A DNA stretch of 64,000 bases. Origin: Gigaspora margarita (taxonomy: Eukaryota > Glomeromycota > Glomeromycetes > Diversisporales > Gigasporaceae). This document shows, in pieces, positions 53,995 to 64,000 of this stretch. Below the pieces are notes generated by a model. That model was not told where the DNA came from. It did not search any database and worked only from the letters and a program-made list of their open reading frames with translations. The stretch spans positions 115,028-179,027 of the forward strand of contig WTPW01001228.1 in the NCBI GenBank assembly GCA_009809945.1, in the 5' to 3' direction. The position numbers and the translations under genes were made by a program. Positions within the stretch are counted from its first letter, which is position 1, and the number at the start of each line of letters is the position of its first letter.

Positions 53995-54260
53995 AATTTA
54001 AAAATTGTATAATTATAAATATATTCAAAATTATCATACAGCATATAAATTATGAATATATTCATAATTATCATAAAGCATATAAATTATTATGATATAT
54101 TCATAATTATCATACGGTATATAATTATGAATTATATCATTCAGCTTATAATTAGAAAGTATATAACATATTACAGTATTATCATACAGTATATACATAA
54201 TTATCATACCTGATACAGTACATATATAATTATGAATATATTCGTAATTATCGTGCAAAC
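53995..54260. repeat. ~40-bp AT tandem repeat
   Basis: AATTATGAATATATTCATAA, TTATCATACAGTATATAA and variants recur about six times. A minus-strand reading frame through it (54034-54327) is a repeat artefact rich in YDNYEYI. The same words flank the element at 54454-55036 on both sides. Confidence 0.75.
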
Positions 54261-54453
54261 TCTTATGATCATAGATTTTTTTCTTCTTGATATTTTTTTT
54301 TTGTACGTTATTGCGTAAGCACAACAATCTAAAATGAAACCTCAGTTAGCCAATCACGACTTTAAAATCGTGATCATAATTGCACGATAACATCGATATT
54401 GGGTCATGCGATGATAAATATCACAAAATTGGTTTTATAATTATCGTACAATA

Positions 54454-55036
54454 TAAGGGAGTCGGGGTATTGTGAACAGGGAGGTATTGTCGTCAGGTGA
54501 GATATCTTATGATCCAGTGATTGGAATTGGACAATTTTGGTACCATTCAATCCGACTCTTTGAGACGAATTGAATGGTATAAAATTCACCCAATTCTGAT
54601 CACTATATCACAAGATATCATCATTTATGCAAAATATAAGTTTTTGTATATAGTATAAAATCTGCAAATTTATTTCAATATTAACCTTTAATGATCTTGG
54701 GATCCCGTGATTGGAATTTAACGATTTTGTACTCGTTAGAATCGTCTCACTGAGACGGTCATGTTGGTGGTAAAATCATCCAAAGCGGACCAGCAGATCA
54801 AAAATTATTCGCTGTGTTCACAATACCCCCCTTTTATCTAAAATTTAGTTTTTATATTCTATTTGTGTACTAATTATTTATATCTAAAACTATATATAAT
54901 ATAAAGATTTTTTTGCAGTAAATTATTCTTTATTAAGCATAGTTCAAATAATAATAATTGTATAAAAATCTATTTGTTTATTAAAAAGTTTTGCTAGTAA
55001 GAACCTTAAGGTGTCCATAATCCCCCATCTCCCTTA
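54454..55036. mobile_element. TIR element with TAAGGGAG ends and palindromic modules, 583 bp
   Basis: TAAGGGAGTCGGGGTATTGT at the left and CATAATCCCCCATCTCCCTTA at the right are inverted, with TA on both sides (54452-54453, 55037-55038). A third, internal inverted end (GTTCACAATACCCC at about 54815) matches the left terminus as well. The body holds two palindromic modules (GGTACCATTCAATCCGACTC and partner; ACTCGTTAGAATCGTCTC and partner), each introduced by GATCCAGTGATTGGAATT-like words, as at 27.7-28.0 kb. Confidence 0.7.
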
Positions 55037-55038
55037 TA

Positions 55039-55669
55039 ATTATGAATATTCATAATTATTCTATGACGATATCACTTAATTTATTAATAATTACAAAATT
55101 TCCATATAAATTAAACTGTAAATTTCGAAATAACATCCATGACCGTTTTCGAGAATTTACATTGTGAATGTTTTTAATGTAAATTTGCAACTAATAACCT
55201 GTTGATTAAGAATATAATGTTACCATTATTTTGCGTAATTTTAGTAATATATGCACATGACCTCTTCATTCTTTCTGAGATAATTTGAATCAGTTAGTAA
55301 AATTATAGCCAGGGATTCATAAATAATATTTTTCGAAAAATTCATATACAAAGACATTTGATAAACTAATAGTAAAAAGATGGCGTTTTATAGGACTGGA
55401 ATCTTAAGTATTAATTCTAATTTTTTTTTTTTAAACCTCTATCTAATACATCAAAACATATTATATATAATATAATTAAATCCAATTCATTAATATAAGC
55501 AACTTATTTTATAATTTATATTAATACGCAACCGAACAAACATAAATAATTCATAAATTCACAATGAAAGGCATAAATAGTTAACATAAAGTCTTAAAGA
55601 AAGTAATCTTTGCTCATCAGCTAATCTCTGTAACGTGTATTTTCCCAATTTTGGTAATTTATTATAAGA
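55039..55669. other. AT-rich intergenic DNA, nothing recognised
   Basis: No gene or repeat recognised. Confidence 0.35.
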
Positions 55670-55790
55670 AAAGTACTATTAAAACGAAGACCAGCAAGAG
55701 AACGGACTCTTGATATAGCAACAAATGTAAAACCTGTATCTTATTCCTTGTCACCAATGTTTATTCGATTAGTGATAATATTAAGCTTTG
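55670..55790 (-). pseudogene. PIF1-like helicase C-terminal fragment
   Basis: On the minus strand the frame reads INIGDKE, a stop, then DTGFTFVAISRVRSLAGLRF. In PIF1-type and Helitron-type helicases the end of the motor domain reads xDIGDKExxxGLTFVAxSRVRSLxGLxF (motif VI, with the arginine that senses ATP). Only about 40 residues are recognisable, and the in-frame TAA shows that it is dead. It could be left from a host PIF1 copy or from a Helitron. Further downstream RLADEQRLLSLRL is found in another frame. Confidence 0.6.
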
Positions 55791-56648
55791 TAATTTATGA
55801 CTTAATCGCGAAGCTTTTAGAAGATTACGATCTTTGTCGGAAAGCTTGCAGGTAAGTAGTAGAGACAAATTATTTTGATTTTCTAAAAAAAGTAAAAATT
55901 AAATAAATTTAGTATAATGTTTAAACATACTGTAAGATTATTTGTCTGTTCGTCATTTTGGTTTTCATACTAGAATTTTTGCTGTTGCCGATGATCTAGC
56001 ATTTTTGTTAATTCATTACGTATTTCAATAACTCAATTGTTCTTTAGGTTTCTCGAACAATCTTCTAGTATCATTGCTGCGGTCTTTTGCTCAGGCATAT
56101 AAATTCTTGTGTTTTGGCATTTTATATAAATTTCGAACTACTTATTAATCAGTTTATTAATAAGTTTTGCTTTTAAGATTTCTATTAAATGATCGAATTG
56201 CTGATTAAAGGTTGCGAAAATTTATTATTACGGGGTGGGAGCCAGACAATGACAAAATTTCTAAGAGTACAGTTTTAAGGTCTTCCACTCCGTTTCTCAG
56301 CCCAATAACATTTATTATAATGTACTTGGCCATCCAGGAAATTACCACTAATAACAACAAGGAAGTATTTAATGAATAATCAAAGCATTCTGTCATTTTA
56401 ATTTATTACAATACTAATGCTAATATTTATGACAAAACTATAAAATAAAGTGAATTATAAGATTAATATTGATCTTAAAATTTTTAATTTTACAATATTT
56501 TACAATTAAATTTTAATATTTAAGTCCTTAAATGAAAATCATTAAACAGTTTTATTAGTGGACTATTCAAAATTATATAAATAATAATTTATAATCATTA
56601 TTGTTATCACTATTTTGGTATTCTTTAAATTTATTACTAATTTTAGTA
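55791..56648. other. AT-rich intergenic DNA
   Basis: A 63-codon minus-strand frame at 56205-56396 has no recognised domain. Nothing else seen. Confidence 0.35.
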
Positions 56649-56802
56649 CAGTAGTCCCTCTATATAGTTACCTCTCATTCAACCACATCAAAATATGATT
56701 TAATGTATGAGAAAAAACCTTGATATAAGCACAACTCCTTTATAAGCACTTTTTAAAAATTTATTATATGCCCAACTGTGTACTTATATGGGAGAACAAC
56801 TG
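56649..56802. mobile_element. Tc1/mariner-type MITE, 154 bp
   Basis: CAGTAGTCCCTCTATATAG and ATATGGGAGAACAACTG are inverted ends starting with CAGT, flanked by TA (56647-56648 and 56803-56804). No coding capacity. Confidence 0.7.
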
Positions 56803-56855
56803 TATTTATTTCATTAGTTTTATATTAACTTCATTAGTGTTATTATTATTATTGT

Positions 56856-58109
56856 GGGGTGTGGCGACTTAGAGAAGTTGGTAAGTTGTCGCATCCCAAG
56901 CGGCAGGTCTAGGGTTCAAATCCCACTGGTGACATTTGGAAATAGGCCTGTGTTACAGTAGCCATTTCTTCTCATAGGTCCTTTGGTACACCATCTTGAA
57001 TGGGAGCCATCAGGCGCACATAAAATCCAAGGATCGGAAAGTGGATACCCATTTGGAAGTCCCGTGTGAGGAAGTAGCAAAGATCTTCAATGGTGCCAAC
57101 CATAATTGGAATATTAAGAAACTGGAGTCAGAGAACCAGACGACAAGATCCTCGAGGAGGGGGTCCACCAACCTGGCTGCTGGAGTCGCGCTGGAGGAAA
57201 AGGACATGTGTTTCAGCAGCATGTACCAAGGAGCGAGAGTCTATTCGGCACCTAAAGCTAGTCCGACCAACCCTTCCAGGCTAACTGGTTTGGAAGTTTG
57301 GGGATACCGAGAAAGGACTGATAGGAAGGTTGTAGTGGGTATCGGGATTGAAGTAAACCTCATAAGGGCAATACAGAACTCACCGGCCAGTAAGAAGTAG
57401 AAGCATAGAGGTGTGTACATGTCAAGGCCTAACAGGCTCTAGGCGTACCCATATAGAAGTCCTTAGACGTTAAGTGAGGCTGGAACTACCAATACAGGAT
57501 AGGCAGGTATAAGTGCATGTAGAGTGCATCATGGTCACCAGATCCTCATGATGCTATTCAACTATACCTGATAGCTAGAAGCATTTGCAAAACATGCCCG
57601 GTCACTCATTACTATAGTGGGAAGTACAGTCATTCACACATTACTGAATTCAGAACACTAAATCAAGGGCCCCGAAGATGCAGAAAAATTAGCTAGTTGT
57701 AGCAGTATGCAGGCTTGAGATACTTACCCAATATAGTAGAGGCAGCTGCATGGCTTGAGATATGAACTCCTGAGAAGTACACTAGTAGAGAACTCAGATA
57801 CACCAATTTGGAAGCATAAAGCGCCTACCTGGCAACTGACACCAAATTGAAAGAGATGATACTAGGTAGTATGGGTAAAGTGGCAGACATGTAAATACCA
57901 ATTGTTGGTTGGAAAGGGTCATACAAATCCAGGTCAGCCATATATATGGGAATATTGAAGGTTCTAGTAGGTTTAGGTCATGGTTAAATTTGTCCAAGTC
58001 TTGGTGCTTAAGTAGATAGTATATAAAAGATTGTACAGCGATGTTGTAATGATCAATATACATTCAATAAAGACCAGAGGCATGACCTCACCTTAACACA
58101 AAAAAAAAA
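56856..58109 (+). mobile_element. Full-length tRNA-headed SINE-like retroelement, 1.25 kb
   Basis: It is bounded by an exact 12-bp duplication TATTATTATTGT (56844-56855 and 58110-58121) and ends in poly-A. The head (56856-56936) has a GGGTTCAAATCCC B-box inside a tRNA-like fold. The body is richer in GC than its surroundings and carries AATAAAG (58066) before the tail. A 134-codon frame inside starts at TTG and is not supported as a gene. The part 57140-57290 (AGGAAAAGGACATGTGTTTC, AGCATGTACCAAGG) is shared with the copy at 60822. It encodes no protein and depends on a LINE-type enzyme, perhaps of the 30.7 kb kind. Confidence 0.8.
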
Positions 58110-58121
58110 TATTATTATTGT

Positions 58122-59056
58122 AATTTTGCTACTATAATCTTTGGTATATTCATTATTTTGTATTCTTATTTTTTTTTAACTTTGACCTGGTAATCATGTT
58201 ACATTTTATTAGATATTGATAATAGTTACATTTGCAAATACTAATACTACTTCTGGTTTCAAAAACCTTAAAACTAAAAATATAACTTAGGCTCCTATCC
58301 ATGACCTGCTAGAGTAGATTTTACCTTTATCTACTATAGCTAATTATAACTATTAAGTAATAGATCACTAGCTGAGATCTATAGTTTATTATGACTATTT
58401 CTTTTCTTTAAAACTTCTTCCACCCAGATTCTAGCAGAATAGTTGATTAACCAATATTTGTAACTAAATGAAACTAACAAAAAGCTATATAGTAATATAA
58501 GAAAGCAGTAAAAATTTGGAATAAATAAAAGAGAGAAAAAAATATGGAGAAATTACACAACCTAAACAAAAAGCAATATAAAAAAAATAAACAAGATTAA
58601 ATGAAATATGGTCTGATATATATACATATGAAAAACAAATAAAAGAAGAAAAAAAAAGAAACTATAGAAATTTCATAATAGGTTTTTTCAAAATGCCTTA
58701 TATGTTATTTATTATTTATTTTGTAGCAGGGTTGGCAAATGACTTTTAAATAACATAAATGATATTGTAATATTGTCATTTGTTATTTTGTTATTTAAAA
58801 AATTAATGACAAATGACGAATAACAAAAATAGGTTATATTTAATAAAATAGCTGTGCAGCATGCGATGCCATGCAGGACCAGTACAATCACGTGTGCCAG
58901 GTATGAGAAAACCCATTATCAGGTTTTCAATTATACTTTAAGACTTACTCTATTTGACTTCATTGTTCGATACAAAATATGGTCGAAAGGCCAATGATTG
59001 TTAAAGTGAACAGAATTTAAATGATTATATTTTTTTCTACACAATTATATAAAAGG
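58122..59056. other. AT-rich intergenic DNA
   Basis: At about 58728 CAGGGTTGGCAAATGAC resembles a hAT end and is followed by ATGACAAATGACGAATAAC-type words, but no matching right end is seen. No gene. Confidence 0.35.
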
Positions 59057-59297
59057 AACTCATACAGGGGGTCCCCAAAATTCTGGGTCAGAATACGTTA
59101 AAATCATGGTTGGCTAGATCAGAATTTATTAATTTGTTCCAATAATAAAAAATTTTACTATTGAAATCGTATCTATTCATTAAGCAAAAAATGTCAAGCT
59201 GATAATTTTGCTACAGAACTTGCTAACAGCTAGGGTTAAACGTTGACCTAGGCTCAACACATTTGATCTGGAATTTTGGTGCCCTCCTGCAAAATTT
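59057..59297. mobile_element. Mutator-type MITE, copy 3, inverted, 241 bp
   Basis: AACTCATACAGGGGGTCCCC at the left and GGTGCCCTCCTGCAAAATTT at the right. The body is the reverse complement of the copies at 25257 and 28103 (GCTGATAATTTTGC, TAAACGTTGACCTAGG) but has lost most CG pairs. The flanking 9-mers TATAAAAGG and GTTAAAGGG agree at only 6 of 9, so it is an older insertion. Confidence 0.65.
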
Positions 59298-59943
59298 GTT
59301 AAAGGGAACAAATTAAACTTCATACTGATTATGGTTAATCATACATTCTTTTGAATTACAAATTTTAAAGTGAACAGAATTAATCTTCTTCATTCTTTGA
59401 AGCACTATCATTAAAGTAAACCAAATTAAACCTTATATACACCTTCCTTGCACTGTCATTGCATTTATACGTGGATGCCTAAATTCAGGATAATTTATGG
59501 CATTACAATATTTTTATATTTTCAACGATTATGGCATCCGAAAATAATTACTGCAGCTGATATTAATTATGACAACTAAAAATAATTACGGCAGCCGAAA
59601 ATTATTACAGCAGCTGAAATTATTTTAGTTGTCAAAAATATAAATTCACATTTATTGCAGCTATATAGTTGCACTCTTTGAGATCATAGCTATAAAAAAT
59701 GATATTAGAAAAAATATGAATATATAGAGAAAAATATTTGGATCTCTTATAAGCCAGGACCAAACTACAGTGTACCCTTAGTGATTGTATCATAATTTGC
59801 CATGCAAATACATTAAATTTCATATAGTGAACATTTGATTCGCACTCTCAGGTATATGGCAGAAAGTACGTTATTTGTAGTATTAAAGTTTTAAAGAAGC
59901 TAAATATACAAAAAAAAGTAACAAATAGTAAGAGTCTGTAGAA
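59298..59943. other. Intergenic DNA with a small GCAGCTGAAA repeat
   Basis: ATAATTACTGCAGCTGATAT, AATAATTACGGCAGCCGAAA and AATTATTACAGCAGCTGAAA follow one another at 59544-59625. No gene recognised. Confidence 0.4.
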
Positions 59944-60196
59944 GGACCCCAGACATCTCTTATTTATGTCATAACTAGGTTTTAGTCTATTTTGACCTAA
60001 TTTTTTAAAAATAACAAAACTATATTTTGCTAAATAATTTTTGATCTAATAATCAGAATTGAATGAACTTTTTTTTGTTAGATACACCTCACTGATAGCT
60101 TCATTTAAAAAAGCTCATTCAAATCAGACTACTAGATACTAAGATAATTGCTAAAAACCATTTTTTACTTTTCAAATTTTGAGATTTTTGCTAAAA
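59944..60196. mobile_element. hAT-type MITE with AGGACCCC end, inverted and 3'-shortened copy
   Basis: It reads as the reverse complement of 16808-17103 (AGGACCCCAGACATCTCTTA, TTTTGACCTAATTTTTTAAA, TTTTTTGTTAGATACACCTC) but stops before the other end. Confidence 0.75.
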
Positions 60197-60247
60197 TATA
60201 TATTGTATAATCTTTGTACTAAATGTCAGAAGTACTTCTATAAAAGT

Positions 60248-61706
60248 TACTATATATTGCTGAAAATAAGTTACCTCCTAAAATAAACTACTCCTGTTTT
60301 GATCCAAAAACATAAAAACACCTTTGACCAAAAATAAGCTACCCCTTTTGTCATACCAAAAGATAATTAACAAAATTTTTAGATCTGAAAATAAGCTACT
60401 CTTATAATTGATTATATTTGCTACATAGTAAAGTTATAATTTTACTATATAAATCGATTATAAGTGCTTAATTAAACTTATTCGCAATATCAAAATATGT
60501 ATATCATAAAATTTTTATATAAATCAGATAATGTTTTATTATTTGACTTATAATTTTTGTGTTCAACAGAAAAAGTTAAATTTTTTTAAAAACATATTCA
60601 TTGATCTTAAACATTAAAAGTCAAATAATAAAAAGTTCTCTAATTTATATAAAAATTTCAGAATATACGTATTTTGATCCTATAATAAGTTTACTTAAGC
60701 GATTATAATTAATTTATATTGTATAATTATAACTTTACTATGTAGCAATTATAATCGATTGACCAAAAATCACTTTATATGATTTTTTTGTGTTCAATAT
60801 CACCAAAAAAGATTAACTTATGACGATTAAAAGGGTTGGAGGACCCTACCAACCAGACCACCAGAGTCGTACTGGAGGAAAAGGACATGTGTTTCAGAAG
60901 CATGTACCAAGGGGAGGGAGACCATAAGGCATCCTAAAGCCAGGCTGACCAACCCTTCTGGGTCTTTGGATTGGGAGTTGGAATATGACTAGGGAAAAGG
61001 AACTGGAAAAGTGACTGACCAGGTGCTAGAGTTGGGGAACTTCACAAGGGCAGAAGTAGGTAATGGTAGTGGTTTAAGGTTAGCCCTGACTGCAAGTATA
61101 CAGGTAAAGCTGTAGCAGAAGTTACTGAATCATAGGTGAATACCTAATAGTGGAATAGGTACTACTATACCAGGTTTACAACAGGGTCAAATGCCCTCCA
61201 CAAATAGGAGTTTGCTAAAGTCTCAGGGTACTTTAAACAGCAAATTACTCATGAAAGGGTATATTAGAAGGAACATAGGACATGGGTAGCAATCAGAGGG
61301 TTTAAATAGGCAATCCCATAGTTGGATTGTAGATATGGCAGCTAGTGTGGAACGACACCAAAAGTGTAAGTAGCTGGTTGTACTCTCATTATACAAATGT
61401 AATATGTGGCATGGTTATGCTAACTGGGCCAACTGTTTGTACCAATAAAGTGCTAGGGTACCTAAGTGGTCACCTTAATATTAAAAAAAAAAAAAAAAAA
61501 AGATTAACTTATTTTTGGGAACATATAGTAATACAATATATTTATTTATATATTTACTTCTTAGAGTTTTGTATCCAAAAATAAGCTACCTCTTTGTTGT
61601 ACCTTAAATTACTTAAAATAATAAATTACCTGAAAATAAGCTACTCCCAGATTTTTTATTTAAAAATTAGCAAAAAAAGGTAGCTTATTTTTGGCAATAT
61701 ACAGTA
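60248..61706. mobile_element. Element with AAAATAAGCTACC-type ends, copy 2, carrying one insertion
   Basis: TACTATATATTGCTGAAAATAAG at the left and TAGCTTATTTTTGGCAATATACAGTA at the right are inverted ends. AAAATAAGCTAC words also recur inside in both orientations. Only one foreign piece (60822-61501) interrupts it, so this copy serves as the reference for the 12941-16400 composite. Confidence 0.75.
60822..61501 (+). mobile_element. 5'-truncated SINE-like retroelement, plus strand, 680 bp
   Basis: GATTAACTTAT flanks it on both sides (60811-60821 and 61502-61512), and it ends in poly-A with AATAAAG upstream (61445). The matching uninterrupted site is at about 16186-16196 (GGTTAACTTAT). It lacks the tRNA-like head of the 56856 element. 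Confidence 0.82.
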
Positions 61707-61938
61707 TGCTTTATAGAATAATATATCTAACAAAGTATCTACTTCCACTTTTTGTATCTATAAAACTTGACAAAATACCGGATTTTTTTATTACATCTTA
61801 GCTCAATAGTACTATCTAAGAGTAAGAAAATTATGTGGACAACTCTAATGTTATACAAGTTTAATAGTAATGAAAAATTATTACTTTATATAAAATTATA
61901 TAAATTCATATATATCATGTTTGAATGATCAAAGTCTT

Positions 61939-62255
61939 ACCATATATTCCAGAAAATAAGCTACCTTTTTTGGGCCAAAAATTACACAAAAAAATGGGGG
62001 TAGCTTATTTTCAGTATATAGACGTTTTGAAAAAATTGAAAAACGTACTAATAAAATGTTGTTCAAATAACACCAAATTTTTACTATAGGTGTATTTTGA
62101 TGCGCTAAACAACTTTACTTAATCGTACTTTTGAAGTTTACTTAGTATAAAAAAAGCTTTATATGTAGCAACTACTAACGCGTTTTTTGAAATTTTTGAA
62201 AAAAAACAGGAAGGTAGCTTATTTTCGGAGTAGCTTATTTTCAGGAATATACAGT
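61939..62255. mobile_element. Short element with AAAATAAGCTACC-type ends, 317 bp
   Basis: ACCATATATTCCAGAAAATAAG at the left and CTTATTTTCAGGAATATACAGTA at the right are inverted. GTAGCTTATTTTC recurs at least twice more inside. It is related to the ends of the 60248-61706 element but has a different middle. Confidence 0.7.
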
Positions 62256-63594
62256 AATTGTTAATTTTTTTAAAAAATAACCTTTTTACCAGAATTTTTT
62301 TTTTTTGAAACTTGAAATAGATGAAGATAAGTAATTAATTATAAAAAAAAATTTATATCTGTTCTTTTATTGTTAAAAAAACTGAATTATATATTTATGT
62401 TCAATTATTGTAAGATAAAAGAAACAAAGATAAGAGATTATACACATGACTCAAAGCCTATAAGTTTTTTTCATTATTAATAATATTCTTTTATGATATT
62501 ATTTTATTTTATACACTCAGTTTAGATCTTTACTCCTCGGCTCTATTATATACTTCTAATAATCTACAAAAAATTAATAATTATAAGAGGACTCCAGACA
62601 TCTCTGATATAGGTTATATTGTCTTTTAGCAATTGGTTAAAGGTCCAAATTTAAATTTTAGCAAATTAAAGTCAATTCAGATAATAGTCACATTTCAAAA
62701 TGGTTGGATTTTTGTATTGTTATAATTTATTTTTTGTTGAGTTATTCATTTTTTTTAAAGATAATAAATAAAAAACCAACAATACTATTTGCGTGAAATT
62801 TTATTAAGAACAATCAACTTTGAGTTACTAACAAAGTTGTAGAACAAGTAAAAAAAAAAAGTAGGTTTATAAGATGACTTTTGATATTTTATTATTAAAA
62901 TATGACTCTATAATCAAAATACTTTTCAAAATATATGCAAAAAAATGATTTACAAAGAAATATTGATGTTTTCAAATGAAAAAAGCTATTCTGGAATAAA
63001 AATTAAACCAAATAACTTGAAATTTGAATAAAGACTTTTTTGAATATCTATTACTTTTTAATAGTGCACAGTAACTTGTTTTCATTTGAGCTTGTAAAAG
63101 CAGAATAGGTGCCATAATTTTTTTATCTTTATCAAAATTAAAAATTTTAGAAAATCAAAAATCTGGAAATAAAATTAAAATTATAAGTATCTTGCTAATA
63201 TTAATCTATTTTTAATAAAATTTTAGCTGAGAATAGCTAAATAACATATCTTTTAACTTACTTAGTAGCTTTTTGAAGAGTTTATTTGGAGAAGTTCTTC
63301 CAGAAGCATTTGAAGTTTAGAGAAAAACTTGTAAAAATGCAGATATTTGAATTAAAAAAACAGGACAGTGACTAATTTGCTTATTTTTAACCAAAATTTA
63401 CTATTTAAAAATACAAGATTTGGTGATTTTCTACAAAAAATTCCTTTTTGGTTTTCTTTAAAGAGAGCACCATTTATTAGCTAATTTTTTAGAAGGTAGA
63501 GAGTAGAGCAATTATCAGGTCCTATATATAATATAATATATATAAGAGTAAATCTATGGACCATCCCCATAGGTTTTGTTAAATACCATCCCCC
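62256..63594. other. AT-rich DNA, one MITE end
   Basis: AGGACTCCAGACATCTCTGA at 62587 resembles the left end of the AGGACCCC family without a partner. No gene recognised. Confidence 0.35.
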
Positions 63595-64000
63595 TTAAAA
63601 TAAACAATTTTAAAACTTTGAGCGAAGATATATTGATAACCATCTAACTAAATTCAATGAACTTTTTTTTATTTGAATTCTATGCATTCATAGAATTCAA
63701 ATAAAAAAAAGCTTATTGAATTTAGTCAGATGGTTGTCAAGATATCTTCGCACAAAGTTAGAAAAAAATCAAACGTCTATCAAAATAAAAGCTGCGCCAA
63801 GATTGTTTTTAAACCTTTGAGCAAAGATATCTTGACAACCATCTGCCAAATTCGATGAACTTTTTTTTATTTGAATTCTATGACTTTATAGAATTAAAAT
63901 AAAAAAAATTCATCGAATTTGGTCAGATGGTTGTCAAGATATCTTTGCTCGAAGTTTTAAAAAAATCTTGGCGCAGCTTTTATTTTGATAGACGTTTTGA
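63595..64000. repeat. Left edge of a second palindromic ~200-bp satellite (runs off the window)
   Basis: TTTGAGCGAAGATATATTGA (63617) and TTTGAGCAAAGATATCTTGA (63816) are 199 bases apart. Each is followed by AACTTTTTTTTATTTGAATTC, a short centre, its reverse complement, and TGGTTGTCAAGATATCTT. The unit plan equals that of 1581-3160 (GATCAACTTTTTTTATTTTAA, GGTGTCAAGATATCTTCGAT), but the sequence differs clearly. Confidence 0.8.

Noticed and set aside
54034..54327. 97-codon minus-strand frame
   Set aside because: The peptide is a translation of the ~40-bp AT minisatellite (repeated YDNYEYI).
56996..57400. 134-codon frame inside the tRNA-headed element
   Set aside because: It starts at TTG, has no recognised domain, and lies in the body of a non-coding retroelement; the related 60.8 kb copy does not keep the frame.
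58727..58860. hAT element starting CAGGGTTGGCAAATGAC
   Set aside because: Only the left-end-like word is seen; no right end or 8-bp duplication could be found.

Overview
The window looks like nuclear DNA of an arbuscular mycorrhizal fungus (Glomeromycotina, Rhizophagus-like). That assignment is an inference. It rests on the very AT-rich base composition, a TKL-type kinase with an HCDFK catalytic loop, a MATA_HMG-type HMG-box protein, a large LINE, and dense nested short transposons. There is no prokaryotic gene layout, no operon, no rRNA and no convincing functional tRNA.

Genes are few. The supported host-type genes are a two-exon protein kinase (23.9-25.0 kb, +) and an HMG-box protein (48.8-49.6 kb, -). 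A possible 47-codon reading frame lies at 25.8 kb (-), and a small reading frame at 43.0 kb is split by a transposon. Transposon-encoded protein genes are a pogo/Tigger-like DDE transposase (6.9-8.5 kb, -) and a decayed LINE with endonuclease, reverse transcriptase and RNase H (30.7-38.7 kb, -). There is also a decayed protein-primed type-B DNA polymerase of the Polinton/Maverick kind (29.8-30.6 kb, -) and a fragment of a PIF1-like helicase (55.7 kb, -).

The rest is repeat DNA, and its layout is the main interest. From 1.6 to 3.2 kb lies a 1.58 kb palindrome built from ~200-bp units that are themselves palindromic; a diverged relative starts at 63.6 kb. From 3.5 to 4.6 kb is a second large palindrome carrying telomere-like TTAGGG repeats. 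The 5-23 kb stretch is almost entirely foldback elements, MITEs and nested retroelements. Many have exact target-site duplications: TTAA, TA, 8 bp (hAT type) or 9 bp (Mutator type). The 12.9-16.4 kb stretch is a layered insertion that can be read against a less interrupted copy at 60.2-61.7 kb. The 26.0-29.2 kb stretch is a tandem array whose units carry a conserved 19-codon reading frame. The 41-56 kb stretch holds palindromic elements whose arms are made of short repeated words, among them a hAT-like family with TAWAGATGC ends, and a 20-bp-periodic TCGCGA array.

Regions 1-23 kb and 58-64 kb have few CG dinucleotides, while 24-28 kb and 42-52 kb contain many. Paralogous repeats in the two settings differ mainly by C-to-T and G-to-A changes, which suggests methylation-linked decay of the older repeats. 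All limits given are read by eye, without alignment software or database searches.
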